The notes below the pieces were generated by a model. That model saw only the letters and a program-made list of their open reading frames with translations. It was not told the origin of the DNA and did no database searches. The translations under genes and the position numbers were made by a program. Below are positions 11,760 to 22,588 of a DNA stretch of 64,000 nt, one piece after another; within the stretch, counting starts at the first letter, position 1; each line of letters begins with the position of its first letter. Source of the DNA: Nemertoderma westbladi (Eukaryota > Xenacoelomorpha > Nemertodermatida > Nemertodermatidae); assembly GCA_032718475.1 (NCBI GenBank), contig JAUCBJ010000055.1:62001-126000 (forward strand), read 5' to 3'.

Positions 11760-12604
11760 ACCGCTCCATGAAAACAGGATATTATCGTGCATAAAATATA
11801 CGGTTTTCACCAATAATCAATCAAATTATAGAATACTTAGGGCGTACTTACATATTTACAAATTAAATTTCAAGCAATACTTCCTTTCTACATAATGATT
11901 CGATACAAAATAATTTCAAATTCAAACTTTACATATTTAAGGCTTTACTAAGTAAGTACAATATTTTGTTTATTTATGAATAGCTACATTATAATAATTT
12001 AATAATATAAACGTAAAAATTAAATAATTAAGTACAATATAAATCTAAATTAAATTCACCAATATAAATCTATTGCATCTCAATATTGCAAAATTCAAAT
12101 AATTACAAATACAAATAAATGAAAATCATAAGAAAGGCTCGCGAGTCTTCCATCTACTATTGCATCTCAACCATTGCATAAATTCAAATAATTACAAATA
12201 CTTTCGTGCCTAAATGTAGATTGCATAAGTTCGGAATAATTACAAATATGAGTCTTTCTAAGTACAAAACTTTCTAACTATAAAACTTTCTAAATACAAA
12301 TATAACACTTTACAAATGAAACTATAAGAAAGGCCCACGAGTCTTCCATCTACTCTTACTTTCTATTTCACTGTAAATACAAATACTGCTTATAAGATAT
12401 AAATTGCATAGTATTCGGAACAATATAAATTGCATAAGTTCGGAATAATCACAAATATAAAATATAAATCTTGCAAAATATAATTTCCTTCTAAATATAA
12501 ATCTTACTAAATATAAATTCCTTCTAAATATAAATCTTACTAAATATAAATCACAAATTCACAAGAAAGGCTCACGAGTCTTCCGTCCACCCTTGCCCTC
12601 CCTT
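11760..12604 (-). other. BEL-E 3' non-coding region with three 17-bp motif copies
   Basis: AT-rich DNA between the last ORF and the 3' LTR with many short TAAATATAAAT-like repeats and no ORF. It holds the motif AGGCTCGCGAGTCTTCC or close variants at 12135-12151, 12331-12347 and 12568-12584, each preceded by AAGAA on the plus strand. No clear polypurine tract is visible next to the LTR (minus context CATGGAGCGGT). Confidence 0.7.
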
Positions 12605-13804
12605 TTATCGCTTAGTAGATCGAGCCCTGCCGCGTCCTCGAAAACTGCGCACAGGTGACTTTGCTCGCGATATGGGACTCGTGGGGCGAGTCACTGGTTT
12701 TGCTTGTACGTTGGGAGACGGTGCGACCGTTTCCTCACAAATTCGTCTATTTGGTATCCCAAAACCTCGACCGATTCCTCGTGACCGATCAGTTGTCACT
12801 ACAGTTGGTAAAACGTCTGGCAACGCGCGGAAAGCGGTCGACGCAGACCCAAGAGTAGCTTGCGCCCCCTTTTGATCAGCTGGTGTATGTCCCGATCCTC
12901 CTGTTGGTTCTCTAGGAAGCGATACCGTATCCCGAGTAATTCGAATGGTCGGCTCAACTCCCTTGCGTTCTTCTATATTAATAGACTTCTTTAATTGTTG
13001 GCTCACTTTCTGGACCCTTATGATCCTACCCTGTCCGTCCTCCCGAGGGTGACGTGCAGACGGCGCAACCGGAGTGGCTGGTATATTTGTCGCCTCTAGG
13101 ATCTCCTCTTCCTCAAATACGCTCGCTCGTATACGTTTGTGGTAAAACGCGGCTCGGTATGCCCATGCGACGGTTAACCAAGCTCCCTTATTCCGCTTTT
13201 CAGTTCGGAAACAATCAAATTCACCATACGTGATACGATTCACAACTTTCTGAAAATTCCACGTATTTTTATTGTCCGGGTGAATCTGTAACAGATACTC
13301 GCGCACCACTCTAAATCCACTATCGTGAGGCAAAATGTCGACTACCTCGATAAGTTCGTCATATTGGGGCATAGCGGAGATGTATCCTTCCGACATCATC
13401 GTTTGGGGATTTACCGCCCAAAATCCAAGATGCGCTCTCATCGGAAATCGTCTTCTTTGTGCCGATACGTGTTCGTCGGCTAAATCTTCCCACTCATCGA
13501 ATAGTTTTCTCACGAGTTTTACAGATTCGTGTTCATAAGGTATGTCTCTTAGTTGGCATTCAGATGCTCGATGCCCTTTTATATTGCAATAAGTACATTG
13601 AGCCATAAATCTCCAGCAATTATAAAAGGTATGAGACCCTTGATCTCCACACCATCCACAGATTAGTTGAGTCGTAGTAATGTGCTTTCCACTGCACTTG
13701 GTCAAATGATGTCCAGCGACGCCACATTTACCACACATTGTATTGGCAGGGTACCACACTCGTTCATATATAAGATCTCCAATTGGTCGAGCGCTTCCTC
13801 CCAC
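12605..13804 (-). CDS. BEL-E 3' ORF 2: triple zinc-knuckle, basic-tailed protein
   Basis: A 399-codon intact frame. Three CCHC-type knuckles lie in the first 90 residues: CGKCGVAGHHLTKC, CGWCGDQGSHTFYNC and CTYCNIKGHRASEC. A conserved block follows (KLFDEWEDL and RAHLGFWAVNP), then a predicted globular middle, and a tail rich in Pro/Ser/Arg ending SFRGRGRARSTKR. CCHC knuckles with a basic tail suggest single-stranded nucleic-acid binding, like a nucleocapsid, but this ORF lies after integrase, not in gag. No signal peptide or membrane segment is present, so it is not an envelope. A diverged counterpart is at 46313-46942 in A2. It starts 54 nt after the preceding ORF ends. Function unknown. 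Confidence 0.75.
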   Translation of the reverse strand: MGGSARPIGDLIYERVWYPANTMCGKCGVAGHHLTKCSGKHITTTQLICGWCGDQGSHTFYNCWRFMAQCTYCNIKGHRASECQLRDIPYEHESVKLVRKLFDEWEDLADEHVSAQRRRFPMRAHLGFWAVNPQTMMSEGYISAMPQYDELIEVVDILPHDSGFRVVREYLLQIHPDNKNTWNFQKVVNRITYGEFDCFRTEKRNKGAWLTVAWAYRAAFYHKRIRASVFEEEEILEATNIPATPVAPSARHPREDGQGRIIRVQKVSQQLKKSINIEERKGVEPTIRITRDTVSLPREPTGGSGHTPADQKGAQATLGSASTAFRALPDVLPTVVTTDRSRGIGRGFGIPNRRICEETVAPSPNVQAKPVTRPTSPISRAKSPVRSFRGRGRARSTKR

Positions 13805-13858
13805 ACTATAATCATAATCATCTGGATCTATGGGTTGGTAGGTTTCTGAAGGTTGTAT

Positions 13859-16438
13859 TCAAACTACAGCATCTGTTGCTTCAAGTTGTCGAATCTCCGT
13901 CTGAGATTTCTTCGGGAGGTTCCTTTCTATCTCAAGAAGTTCCTCTAAAGGATCGTCAGTGATCGTAGTCGTTACTTCGAAATCATCACCAAGGTGACCG
14001 ATAGGCGCGCGCGTCTGCCGTGATTCATCCATAACCTCCACGATACGTTCTCCTTCATAGGGTAACAATGTAAACATAGATGGTCTTTCGATAAGAGATC
14101 CCGCACAGCGAAGATACACGTCTCGAAATATACTAAATCCTGCTCGAGTAAAGGCATTACACTGAGCGTCGGAGTTGTAGAAGGGTTCAAGAAATCGTCT
14201 AAACACGTCGGTATGAATTCTCCCTTCCATGTAGAACATATGATCTTCTCCGAGACAAAGTGGATGTCTTTTAAGAGTCCGAGACACAATGTCGGCGATT
14301 AAGCAAACATTCACTGACGACTCTATTGCTAAATAATATTGTAGGACCGCTCTTGGAGGTGACGTAATAGCCCAATACACGCATCCTCTCCATTTGAGCT
14401 GTGATTCAAACTCACTCATATCTGGAGTATCACCTTCTCCATAAGTCTCAATATACTTGGCTCTCTTACTTTCCTTATAATCCCAATTGAATAACAGGTA
14501 GGAAATGTATCCAGTTCCGGTCTTCTGAGTATTATACTCACGAAAATATCCTTGTTCTATAGACCACAAGATAAGAGGTCGAGTGTCGACGTACGGTGTC
14601 GGTAGTCGGTCATCGCTGTCCGTCATGCCGGTGAAGTCGCTAATTAAGTCCTCTCTTACTCCTGATCCAATCTTTACAACAGTTTTATCTAAAATCATAT
14701 TTCTTACCATCTTCGGTAGCATTCTAGCATCGATATTACAAGCTTGGTCCATCTTCTTTACTATGTCAGTGATGAGATGGTGTCGCTTTGTATTTGCTGG
14801 AGGTATCGGCATTCGTTTGTCGCTCCTCTGTCTACTGAAAACGTGCAAGACTCCGTCCGCCGCTCTAATTTGTATAGTCTTAGAAGTCAAACTCTGTTGA
14901 TGACTGCCGCCCTCGTTATCGTAAAACATGTAACCGTTTTCCTGAAACGATCTAAACGTTCTATTCCATTCGTCCAACAATTCTTCCGAAGGTTGCCAAA
15001 TCTTCTCTATGTCCTTATCATCTTCGAAACGAATAACCTTACCTCGCCAATCCGCGGCAATATCTGTATCCGACTCGAAGGTTCCAGTTCCAATCCATAA
15101 ACGAATCGTTCTGGTTAAATATCCTTTCAAATTACTCGGAGCTATATCAGCACCAGCTCTATCCAGTTCCCTAAAGTCTTGAATATGAGGTGGAACGTTA
15201 TACACGACCTTTTGAGTAATATGTCTACGTAAATCATATATCTTACTCATATCGCTAAAAACAACTGCAGGAAGAAACTCCAAGTTTGAAATAATTTCTG
15301 GATGATCCACGATGGGTATTTCGTACGTCGTATCCTGTCGGACTGGTATACTAATAGGAAAATTGAGTGTCGTACTCAATGGTTTCGTAGTCGAAGTACT
15401 ATATGGTTGCATTTCTCTTTTCCTCTCCGGGGATGCAATCTGTAGTCTCTGAATAACATTTTGAGCAAAGTTTATGCTCTCGAAAACTTCCGGTGTCATC
15501 TCCTTAGCTGGAGTTTGATCGTGTGACGTCCAATGGTAAGGTAGGCTCGCGAGTCTTCCGCCCCATTCTTCCATCTCACCTTTCTCAAAAGCCTTGTAGG
15601 CTCTGTATAGGCTAAGAGCTTCTTTCTTTTCGCGGGTTGACTGATTCGCCTCGTCCAGCATAAGTTCAAATGCATCGGGTTCAACAACCTTAGGTGGGTA
15701 AACGACAGTTTCTCCCGCCTTTGGTCCAGTCATAGCAAACGAATGATATGGATTTGATAAAGGATACCCTCCTTCCTGGTAGCGTAGTCGTTGATGGTTC
15801 GAACACCTCGCCAATATCGGTTCGGGATTTTCCTTATTCAAACGCATTGGAATCGCATTTCGTTGTTCGCGCATACAAGAACCGCATTGATAATAAAGTT
15901 TATAAACTGAAAATGCTTCCTTTGTTTCTCTATCGTCCCCTCGAGTTCGTCTGTAAAGGTGCATTCCATCGAATTCATCTCGTACCGCAGGCATAGGTTC
16001 GTGCGCCTTCAGGTATTGCATGGTATGATACAAATGACTAATTTCAGTATCGGGGTCTTCGCTAATGTCTCCCGTATCACACAAAGCGTCGTACGGGTAA
16101 AGTTCATTGAAGGTTTTGCGCAAACTTTCGATTCTTTCATTTAATGCGTTTTGCCTCCTTTTTAATACATTTGAGTCATATTTAGTTCTCGCGAGTTTCG
16201 CAGTACTTTCTGATAATTCCTTTATACCAAATATAGTGTAGTCTTTGGCTCCAAATCTCTCGAATGGCGCTGCTGCTTCCTCTTGGATATCATATCCCCA
16301 TCTCGGCTCTCCATGTATCTCCTTCTCCATAATTAGAGGTGTAGTTACATAATCATTACTACTAGAGGGAATACAACAGAGTTTGTAGTTAGTTGTGAGG
16401 AGACGTGAGAGTTTTCGTCTGCCCTTTTGGCTCGACAA
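13859..16438 (-). CDS. BEL-E 3' ORF 1: 859-residue protein of unknown function
   Basis: An uninterrupted 859-codon frame after pol. I recognise no family. Visible features: a Cys cluster near residue 190 (YYQCGSCMREQRN, then CSNH) that could bind metal, a helical N-terminal third, a Pro-rich patch near 370-390, and a predicted globular C-terminal half with a GYMFYDNEGG motif. That motif resembles EGYMILDDEG in the A2 region near 45030, suggesting (weakly) a counterpart in the same position. No signal peptide, furin site or membrane anchor is seen, so an envelope role is not supported. One 17-bp motif copy (15543-15559) is read as GRLASL. Being the longest open frame in E while pol has three stops, it may be under better constraint or just lucky. 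Confidence 0.7.
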   Translation of the reverse strand: MSSQKGRRKLSRLLTTNYKLCCIPSSSNDYVTTPLIMEKEIHGEPRWGYDIQEEAAAPFERFGAKDYTIFGIKELSESTAKLARTKYDSNVLKRRQNALNERIESLRKTFNELYPYDALCDTGDISEDPDTEISHLYHTMQYLKAHEPMPAVRDEFDGMHLYRRTRGDDRETKEAFSVYKLYYQCGSCMREQRNAIPMRLNKENPEPILARCSNHQRLRYQEGGYPLSNPYHSFAMTGPKAGETVVYPPKVVEPDAFELMLDEANQSTREKKEALSLYRAYKAFEKGEMEEWGGRLASLPYHWTSHDQTPAKEMTPEVFESINFAQNVIQRLQIASPERKREMQPYSTSTTKPLSTTLNFPISIPVRQDTTYEIPIVDHPEIISNLEFLPAVVFSDMSKIYDLRRHITQKVVYNVPPHIQDFRELDRAGADIAPSNLKGYLTRTIRLWIGTGTFESDTDIAADWRGKVIRFEDDKDIEKIWQPSEELLDEWNRTFRSFQENGYMFYDNEGGSHQQSLTSKTIQIRAADGVLHVFSRQRSDKRMPIPPANTKRHHLITDIVKKMDQACNIDARMLPKMVRNMILDKTVVKIGSGVREDLISDFTGMTDSDDRLPTPYVDTRPLILWSIEQGYFREYNTQKTGTGYISYLLFNWDYKESKRAKYIETYGEGDTPDMSEFESQLKWRGCVYWAITSPPRAVLQYYLAIESSVNVCLIADIVSRTLKRHPLCLGEDHMFYMEGRIHTDVFRRFLEPFYNSDAQCNAFTRAGFSIFRDVYLRCAGSLIERPSMFTLLPYEGERIVEVMDESRQTRAPIGHLGDDFEVTTTITDDPLEELLEIERNLPKKSQTEIRQLEATDAVV

Positions 16439-16990
16439 CGCTCTAACCTCCTACCCATAGCCTAAGATCTAGGGTTTCTTTAATGACACGCTGCTTCTTA
16501 TCTAAAATTTTTTGCCGAAATAAAAACGAATTTGGGCTAAACTGGCTGTGAGTCTAAAATACTCACCTTTTGATCCCAAACTATTATCAGAAAATAAGCA
16601 GTCAAGAGTTAGTAATAAATATAGGGAAGTCTATTTTGACGTAACTTATTGAAACAAGACCGTGTAAAATTTAATTAAAATTTTTAAGAAAGGCTCGCAA
16701 GTCTTCCTCTCTTGTTTCTCTAATTTTAAGTTCCACCCGACTGTACCCTGAAATCTATTCACTGTAGAAAATTTTAAAATTTTTCAAATCCAAATGGATT
16801 GTCTAAAATTTCGAAAATGTCTCAATATTGTGAGTTCCAAGTAGAATTCCATTTCTTATACCTACAAATCCCGCTCCTATGTGACACATAAGGGTACTAC
16901 CCTCAATGTTCACATATAAAGACAATGGAATTCTACCGCTGTCCTTACTACAGTGTACAGGTACGTGGAAATCTATTTGTAAACTCCTAA
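16439..16990 (-). other. Non-coding spacer between BEL-E pol and 3' ORFs
   Basis: 552 bp without an ORF. It has one 17-bp motif copy (16691-16707) in the same orientation as the others. On the element strand, the segment upstream of 16438 could hold a leader or splice acceptor for the 3' ORFs, but no site can be fixed. Confidence 0.5.
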
Positions 16991-18991
16991 TTATTTACTA
17001 ATATTAGGTGGAGATTTGTAGTCTCCAGACTCGTTACGAGTCTCTTCAAGAAGTACGAGACGTTGAGTCGGTCTGTCTACTGTACGACCGTCAATTGTCC
17101 GTACCGTCACAGTTCTTGTCACTCCATCCATAGATGGATGTGTGGCTAAAATTACACCTGTTATCCAGAAGCGTCTTTTTAGATTCACTTCCGCTAACAG
17201 CACGTGATCTCCCGGCTTTAATGCGCGGGTGTTATTGTACCATGTTGTTCTGGCAGAAATAGAGGGCAAATAATGGTTTTGCCATATTTCCCAGAATTTG
17301 TTAGCTAGTATTTGTGTGATTTTCCACGCTTTTCTACCGTAGCTATCGCCTTCCATTGGAAAAGAAATAGGCGTCAAAGTAGTCGGTGCCTGCATAAGCA
17401 GGTGTGCCGGTGTCAAAGCAAACTGGGATTGTTTGTCATCGGGTACTAATACTATTGGTCTAGTATTTAGTATTGCCTCGATTTCAACAAACAGTGTTGT
17501 CAGTTGGTCGTCTGTCAAAATGTGGTTTACTGGAATGACCTTTGCCATTGCCGTTTTTATATATCTAATCAATCTCTCCCAGACTCCGCCTCTCCATGGA
17601 CTATCTGGAGGATTAAACTTCCAAACAATCTTGTAAGGACGTAGTTCGTTTGAGATTTGATCATGATCTAATTTCTTAAAGGCTCTAGCAATTTCATTTC
17701 GAGCACCAACAAAGTTTGTACCTTGGTCTGAGTACAAGCATTTCACTAGTCCGCGTCTAGCGATAAATCGCCGCAATGCTAGTATAAACGCGTTGGTGGA
17801 AAGATCCATCACACGTTCAATATGAACTGCCCTACTGGACATACATGTGAAAATCAGTCCCCAGCGTTTTACTAGTATACGTCCACGTTTCGTATGTATG
17901 GGACCAAAGCAATCAATTCCAGTCTCTGTAAAAGGTGGTCTGAATGCTTGAAGTCGTGCTTGTGGAAGTTCACTCATTTCTTGAGTGCCTATTCTAGAAT
18001 GTACCTTTTTACAAATAATACACGTACGTATCACTGAACTTAACGCTTTACTGGGTCTAATTAATACAAATCTTGTACGTAAGTAGGAAAGACAGTGGTG
18101 TCTTCCAGCGTGTTTCAGATGTAAATGTGTGTCCAGTATCATTGCACGTTGTAATTCGTGATGCTGCGGTATTATTATTGGGTATCTAAAGTTTGTGTTA
18201 AAGTCAATGTTTTGAAGCCGAGATTTATGACAAATTAAGCCATTATAAATTATCGGACTCCAACTCAATATTGGTGATGACTTGATTGGTTGACCTTGAT
18301 TTATAGATGTGAATTCGCGTGCGAAATATCGCAGTTGGTAATGGCGAATTAATTTAATTTCACACCTGTCAATCTCAGTCAATGTAAGTCGACGTGTAAA
18401 GTCTCGTTTGCCTTTAACGTATTGTACAAAACGTACAATCCACGCTAATTTTCGGCAAGCATTTGTCCAAGAATCTGTTAAGTTTACAATACGGTCGACG
18501 TAAGTATTTGTGACGTCATCAGGTAAGTCAATGGAGAATTTGGAAGGTTTTGATTTACTAGAAGGGCCCACGGGTCCGCCGGTAGGTATTCCCTTGTTGA
18601 CTGTTGATCCGTCCGGGTCTACAAGTAATTTGTCCTTCTTTGTTTTCTTACCTTGATTGTCAGTACTTTGTAAGTCGATCGTTAATGGTGGTTTGAACTC
18701 TATGGGGTCACTGGGTTTCGGTAAACTTATTTTTCTGCCGATATTAATCCCAGGTCTCACCATAGGTTGCAAGTTTGGTATGTCTCTTGAGCGCAAAGTA
18801 ACACCTGTATTTACATTTACGTAGGTACTACCCACATCTGTAATACATGAGGTTTCACTGTGCTTATGGTTACTCAAGTGTGTCAAATTTGGTAGTTTGT
18901 CAATACAAGGCCGCTCCAATAGGGAAACTGCTGCTTTACTATTTGTCAATAGGTTACTAGTACTAGTGTCTGGTAGAACATTTTGTGACAT
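16991..18991 (-). pseudogene. BEL-E integrase
   Basis: A 666-codon stretch in the same frame as the RT/RNase H part, separated from it by a TAG at 19046-19048. An HHCC zinc-binding domain (HLHLKHAGRHH, then CIICKKVH) is followed by the DDE core: Asp in TGIDCFGP, Asp in YSDQGTNFVG, Glu in GGVWERLIRYIK. A DUF5641-type C-terminal domain (WKITQILANKFWEIW, LKPGDHVLLAE) is typical of BEL/Pao. All three catalytic acids are present. It joins element cDNA to host DNA. Confidence 0.92.
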
Positions 18992-19045
18992 GTCTGGTAG
19001 AATGTTTCGCGGAACATCCGCCGAAATATCTAGTGACGTGTCTGG

Positions 19046-20512
19046 CTAAATGTCTGGTTGACCGTCTAGTAACGCGTCTGGTTGACCATCTGGCGATATG
19101 TCTGGTGTAGAAAGGGTCGCAAGTCTTCCGTTCTTGACCTTTGAAGTTATATCTTTCCATTTCGCCTTCGGTTTTTTCTTGAGTTTAGCCGCCGTCCTTT
19201 TCTTTGCTTTCCCTTTCTTTGGTTTTTTAATTTCGGCGTCTTTAGGGATAGCGTTAGACTTGTTGTCGTATAGTGGCGGCCAATGTTGTACTGATCTTTG
19301 CAAGAATTGTGGTCCGTGTTGCCAAAATTCTTTGTTTTCCGGTTTACAGAATTCCTCGGGCATCATTCCTCGCGACGCAATATCAGCTGGATTTTGTGGT
19401 CCGGGACAATGTCGCCAATCTTCCTTTATTGAACGGTCTAGAATTTCTGCGCGACGGTTAGCTACGAATGTCTTGAATTCAAGTGTGTCGTTGTTTATGT
19501 AAAATAAAACCAACGTCACGTCAGTCCAATAAAATATCTGTAAACTTGACTGTAGTTCCGTCTGTATAAGGTTCACGATTGTGGTTGACAGGGTTGCGGC
19601 TTGTAGCTCAGCGCGTGGTGTCGTCATATACTTAGTAGGCATGGTCTTAGCCTTAGAAGTAATGAGCGAAACATCAAACTCTTCTGAGTCTACTTGTCTG
19701 CGCAAGTACGCTGCCACACCAAAGCCGTTGTCACTGGTGTTGGAAAAACAATGTAATTCCAAGTTGTCAGGAAACGTCGTTTGTAATGGAAAGTACACTC
19801 TGGGTATGGAATAATCCTCTAGTGAAGATAATTGTGCCTCCCAGGTTTTCCATAAGTCCACTTGTTCTGATGAGATCGGCTCGTCCCATGTCAGTCCATC
19901 CTTCCAAATACTGCGCATATAAATTCTGGCTTGCAGTATTATTGGACTGATGAAACCTAATGGATCGAACAATCGACTCAATTTTGATAAGCAGGACCTC
20001 TTTGTCAGAGTGTTTTCTTGAGTGTCCAGTCTCACCTTCACTCGAAAGTTGTCCGTGTTTGGGTCCCAAAAGAGCCCCAACACCTTGGTCGTCGGTAGTG
20101 GTTCGAACTCTAGGTCAATGTCACCACCTCCACGCTCAGTCGTTCCGAATGAGTCTACCAATTCGGCACTGTTTGAGGCGAATTTGGTGAGGTTAAAACC
20201 TCCGCCCGCTAAGCAGTCCCGTAATTGATGTGCTACTGTTATAGCACGTTCTACTGTGTCACAACTCTGTAACCCGTCGTCTACGTAAAAGTCACGTTCT
20301 ACGATCTTGATTATCTCTGGGTCATATATATGTTTCTGATCCCTAGCGGCTTGCTTTAGGGCGTACATCGTACAGTTTGGGCTGTCCCTGGCACCGAAAA
20401 CGCGAACTTGCATTTGGTAAGTCGCCGGTGGTAGACTTAAGTCTCCTTCCGGGTACCAGAGGAACCTCAAACTGTCTCTGTCTCGCTCTAACGCTCGCAC
20501 TTGGTGAAACAT
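19046..20512 (-). pseudogene. BEL-E reverse transcriptase (C-part) and RNase H
   Basis: It contains the RT active-site FYVDDGL motif and downstream thumb, then a Pao-type RNase H region (PRAELQAAT, YWTDVTLVL, NPADIASRG). The first RNase H acidic position reads FSNTSDN where FSDAS is usual, so Asp to Asn may impair it. After RNase H come a lysine-rich stretch (KKPKKGKAKK) and short PD-containing repeats (about 19030-19100 and on into 18960). A 17-bp motif copy lies at 19113-19129. A TAA at 20513-20515 separates it from the RT N-part without changing frame. Confidence 0.92.
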
Positions 20513-20515
20513 AGC

Positions 20516-21403
20516 TTAGACGTCACAAGTAAAGGCTACTTGACGCTGACGGAAGCGCATAATCACCCCCATAAGATAATTATTCATGTTTGGTCCATCC
20601 ATTAACTCACTATTGAGGGACATTCCCTCAAATAGAGCCGCGCAGTCATTGACTACATGTACTTTGTCTGGTTTGTCGGGGTGTCTCACATAGTGATGTG
20701 GCAAGTAGTATGTCTGGTCAGTCACAATCTCTGGGTTAGTCATTCTGATAGCGTATCCCTTCGTTAAATACATCTCCATCTGAGTATTATACTGCAGATG
20801 GGCTTTCTCGTCCTTTAATAGACGTTGTCGTATTGAGTGTAAACGTCTTAAGGCTAGCGGATAGTTATTTATAAGTTTAGGACGTTGGTTACGCCATAGC
20901 ATCCCTACCTCATAATGTCCGTCTTTCGTCTGGCGGATAGTATCTTCCATGATCTTCAAAGATTGTTTCTCTTGTTCCGACATACATGGTTCGTAGCTAC
21001 CAGGTTCGGCTGTATCTTGTTCTAACCACCTGATAGTCTTCTCCGTTAGTTCTTTGTCCAGTGCAGCTTGTTCCACTTGATGATATCTTAACGCGTCGTC
21101 ATCGATATCGACGGGCATTGTTGAGGTTATTAGTGTAGATAGACTCGCAAGCCTTCCGGCGTTATCATCTGTTGTCGATGGAATCTCTGGCTGACTCGTC
21201 TTCTCCCCAAGTTCTAAACTCACCTGGTGGATTAGCTGCTCCTTGTGACTTATCATACTCGCTACACACGTCGTGTCATGTTTTGTCGAATGTAGTGTAG
21301 TATAGTCTACGTCGTGTGAAAAGGAATGAGTCGAAGTTGTAGTTAATAAACTACATGTACTTTGTATATCGTCTTCCTCGTCACTTATATCCAGTGTGCG
21401 CAC
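20516..21403 (-). pseudogene. BEL-E reverse transcriptase N-part
   Basis: It is in frame with the segments on both sides: the TGA at 21437-21439 lies upstream and the TAA at 20513-20515 downstream. Fingers/palm motifs typical of Pao RT are visible: YYLPHHYVRHPDKPDKVHVV, then GPNMNNYLMGV and AFTCDV, the first catalytic Asp. The N-terminal part carries a 17-bp motif copy (21141-21157) read as GRLASL. Confidence 0.9.
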
Positions 21404-21436
21404 AGGCGCTTGAGTATACCACCCTATCGGCGTTCT

Positions 21437-21972
21437 TCAGGCGTATGCGTTTCCCGCTACGACTGCCGATGGTCTGGTTTCCCACACTTGATGTAGGTTG
21501 AATTGATCTGTCCCGATCAGCATTGCTACCGACCTATAGTTGACAGGACATTCAGGTACACCAAGGTGTCTGAAGTACTTACGGTCCTCCAAGGATTGTT
21601 CTGGGACAGGACCTAGTAGGTTACTAAAGTCCTTTGTGGCCGCAAAGGTTAAATCTTTAAAGGGTAACAAAGACCTCTCCTTTTTGCTATGTTGCGATTT
21701 CGGAAGATGAGTGTCTAAGTTCAACTTAACTCGTGTTACTGGTATTGCACGTTGTCCATGCATACTACTTACGGTGTAACTGACGTTCTTACCTTGTCTA
21801 AGATCCGTGACGACATCAGCTACCTTCTCATCCACGTAACTATGAGATGAGGCTGAATCCAGGATAGCGTAGATCCTTTTGCTCCCTTTGGTGCCAGTAA
21901 TCTTGACAGGAATTATACTAAACCCCTTTAGTTGATCAGGCGTCAGAAGCGCAATCGATGGTTGTTCGTCTC
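21437..21972 (-). pseudogene. BEL-E aspartic protease (DUF1758-type), cut by BEL-A3
   Basis: Reading minus from 21972, the frame has IYAILDSASSHSYVD, the DSA/DSG-type aspartic protease active site seen in BEL/Pao, then a domain ending ETRPSAVVAGN before a TGA. The frame is continuous with the gag/zinc-knuckle frame ending at 31344 once A3 and one GTCTC copy are removed. Confidence 0.88.
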
Positions 21973-22516
21973 TGTTAGCTTATTCAATCCCGCTAACACC
22001 CCATAAAGTTATAAGCCGATAAGCAATATTGGGAGCCACGAGATTGGGTAATTAGCCAACTCGTGCCATCCCAATAAGAATGGGAAGGAAACACACAACG
22101 AGGGTCAGGGGCCAAACCCCTAACCCAGAGAGAATAGGTGGAGTGAACGGGAACACTCCAAAGGGCGCCAACAAGGGTATCAACCAATCAGAGGGGGAAA
22201 GGCATCGATTAGGTAGAGTAACAAGGCCAACCGTGCAATATAGCCACTTGGCAGTAATCATATCAATTCAGTTATCTCAGTGCAATACCGGTGCTAGATT
22301 AGGTTACATAGTTTAGCTAGGGAAGGACCGGGACTTTAGTTACCGTATCCCGCCTTCCGTATACGACAATATTATCTCATATCTATATCTATATCTATAT
22401 CTGCATACCCGAATATTATATACGACAAACAGCACAAACTCATTCACTCTTTATACACGGCGGGGACGCGTGAACTAACAACGGATAAACCGGGATCCCT
22501 CTTGGATCCCGTCACA
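21973..22516 (+). repeat. 5' LTR of BEL-A3
   Basis: 544 bp, TGTTAGCTT to CCCGTCACA, with a terminal hairpin CGGGATCCCTCTTGGATCCCG and a short TATATC microsatellite near 22378-22402. Confidence 0.93.
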
Positions 22517-22588
22517 GTAACTAAACCAGAGCTGCCGCCCTAGCTAACTAGACTCAGCAACCACCAGCCACCAACCTGCAGAAGAGAG

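Noticed and set aside
12605-16438. Envelope genes making BEL-E an errantivirus-like element
   Set aside because: Neither ORF has a signal peptide, furin site, fusion peptide or membrane anchor.
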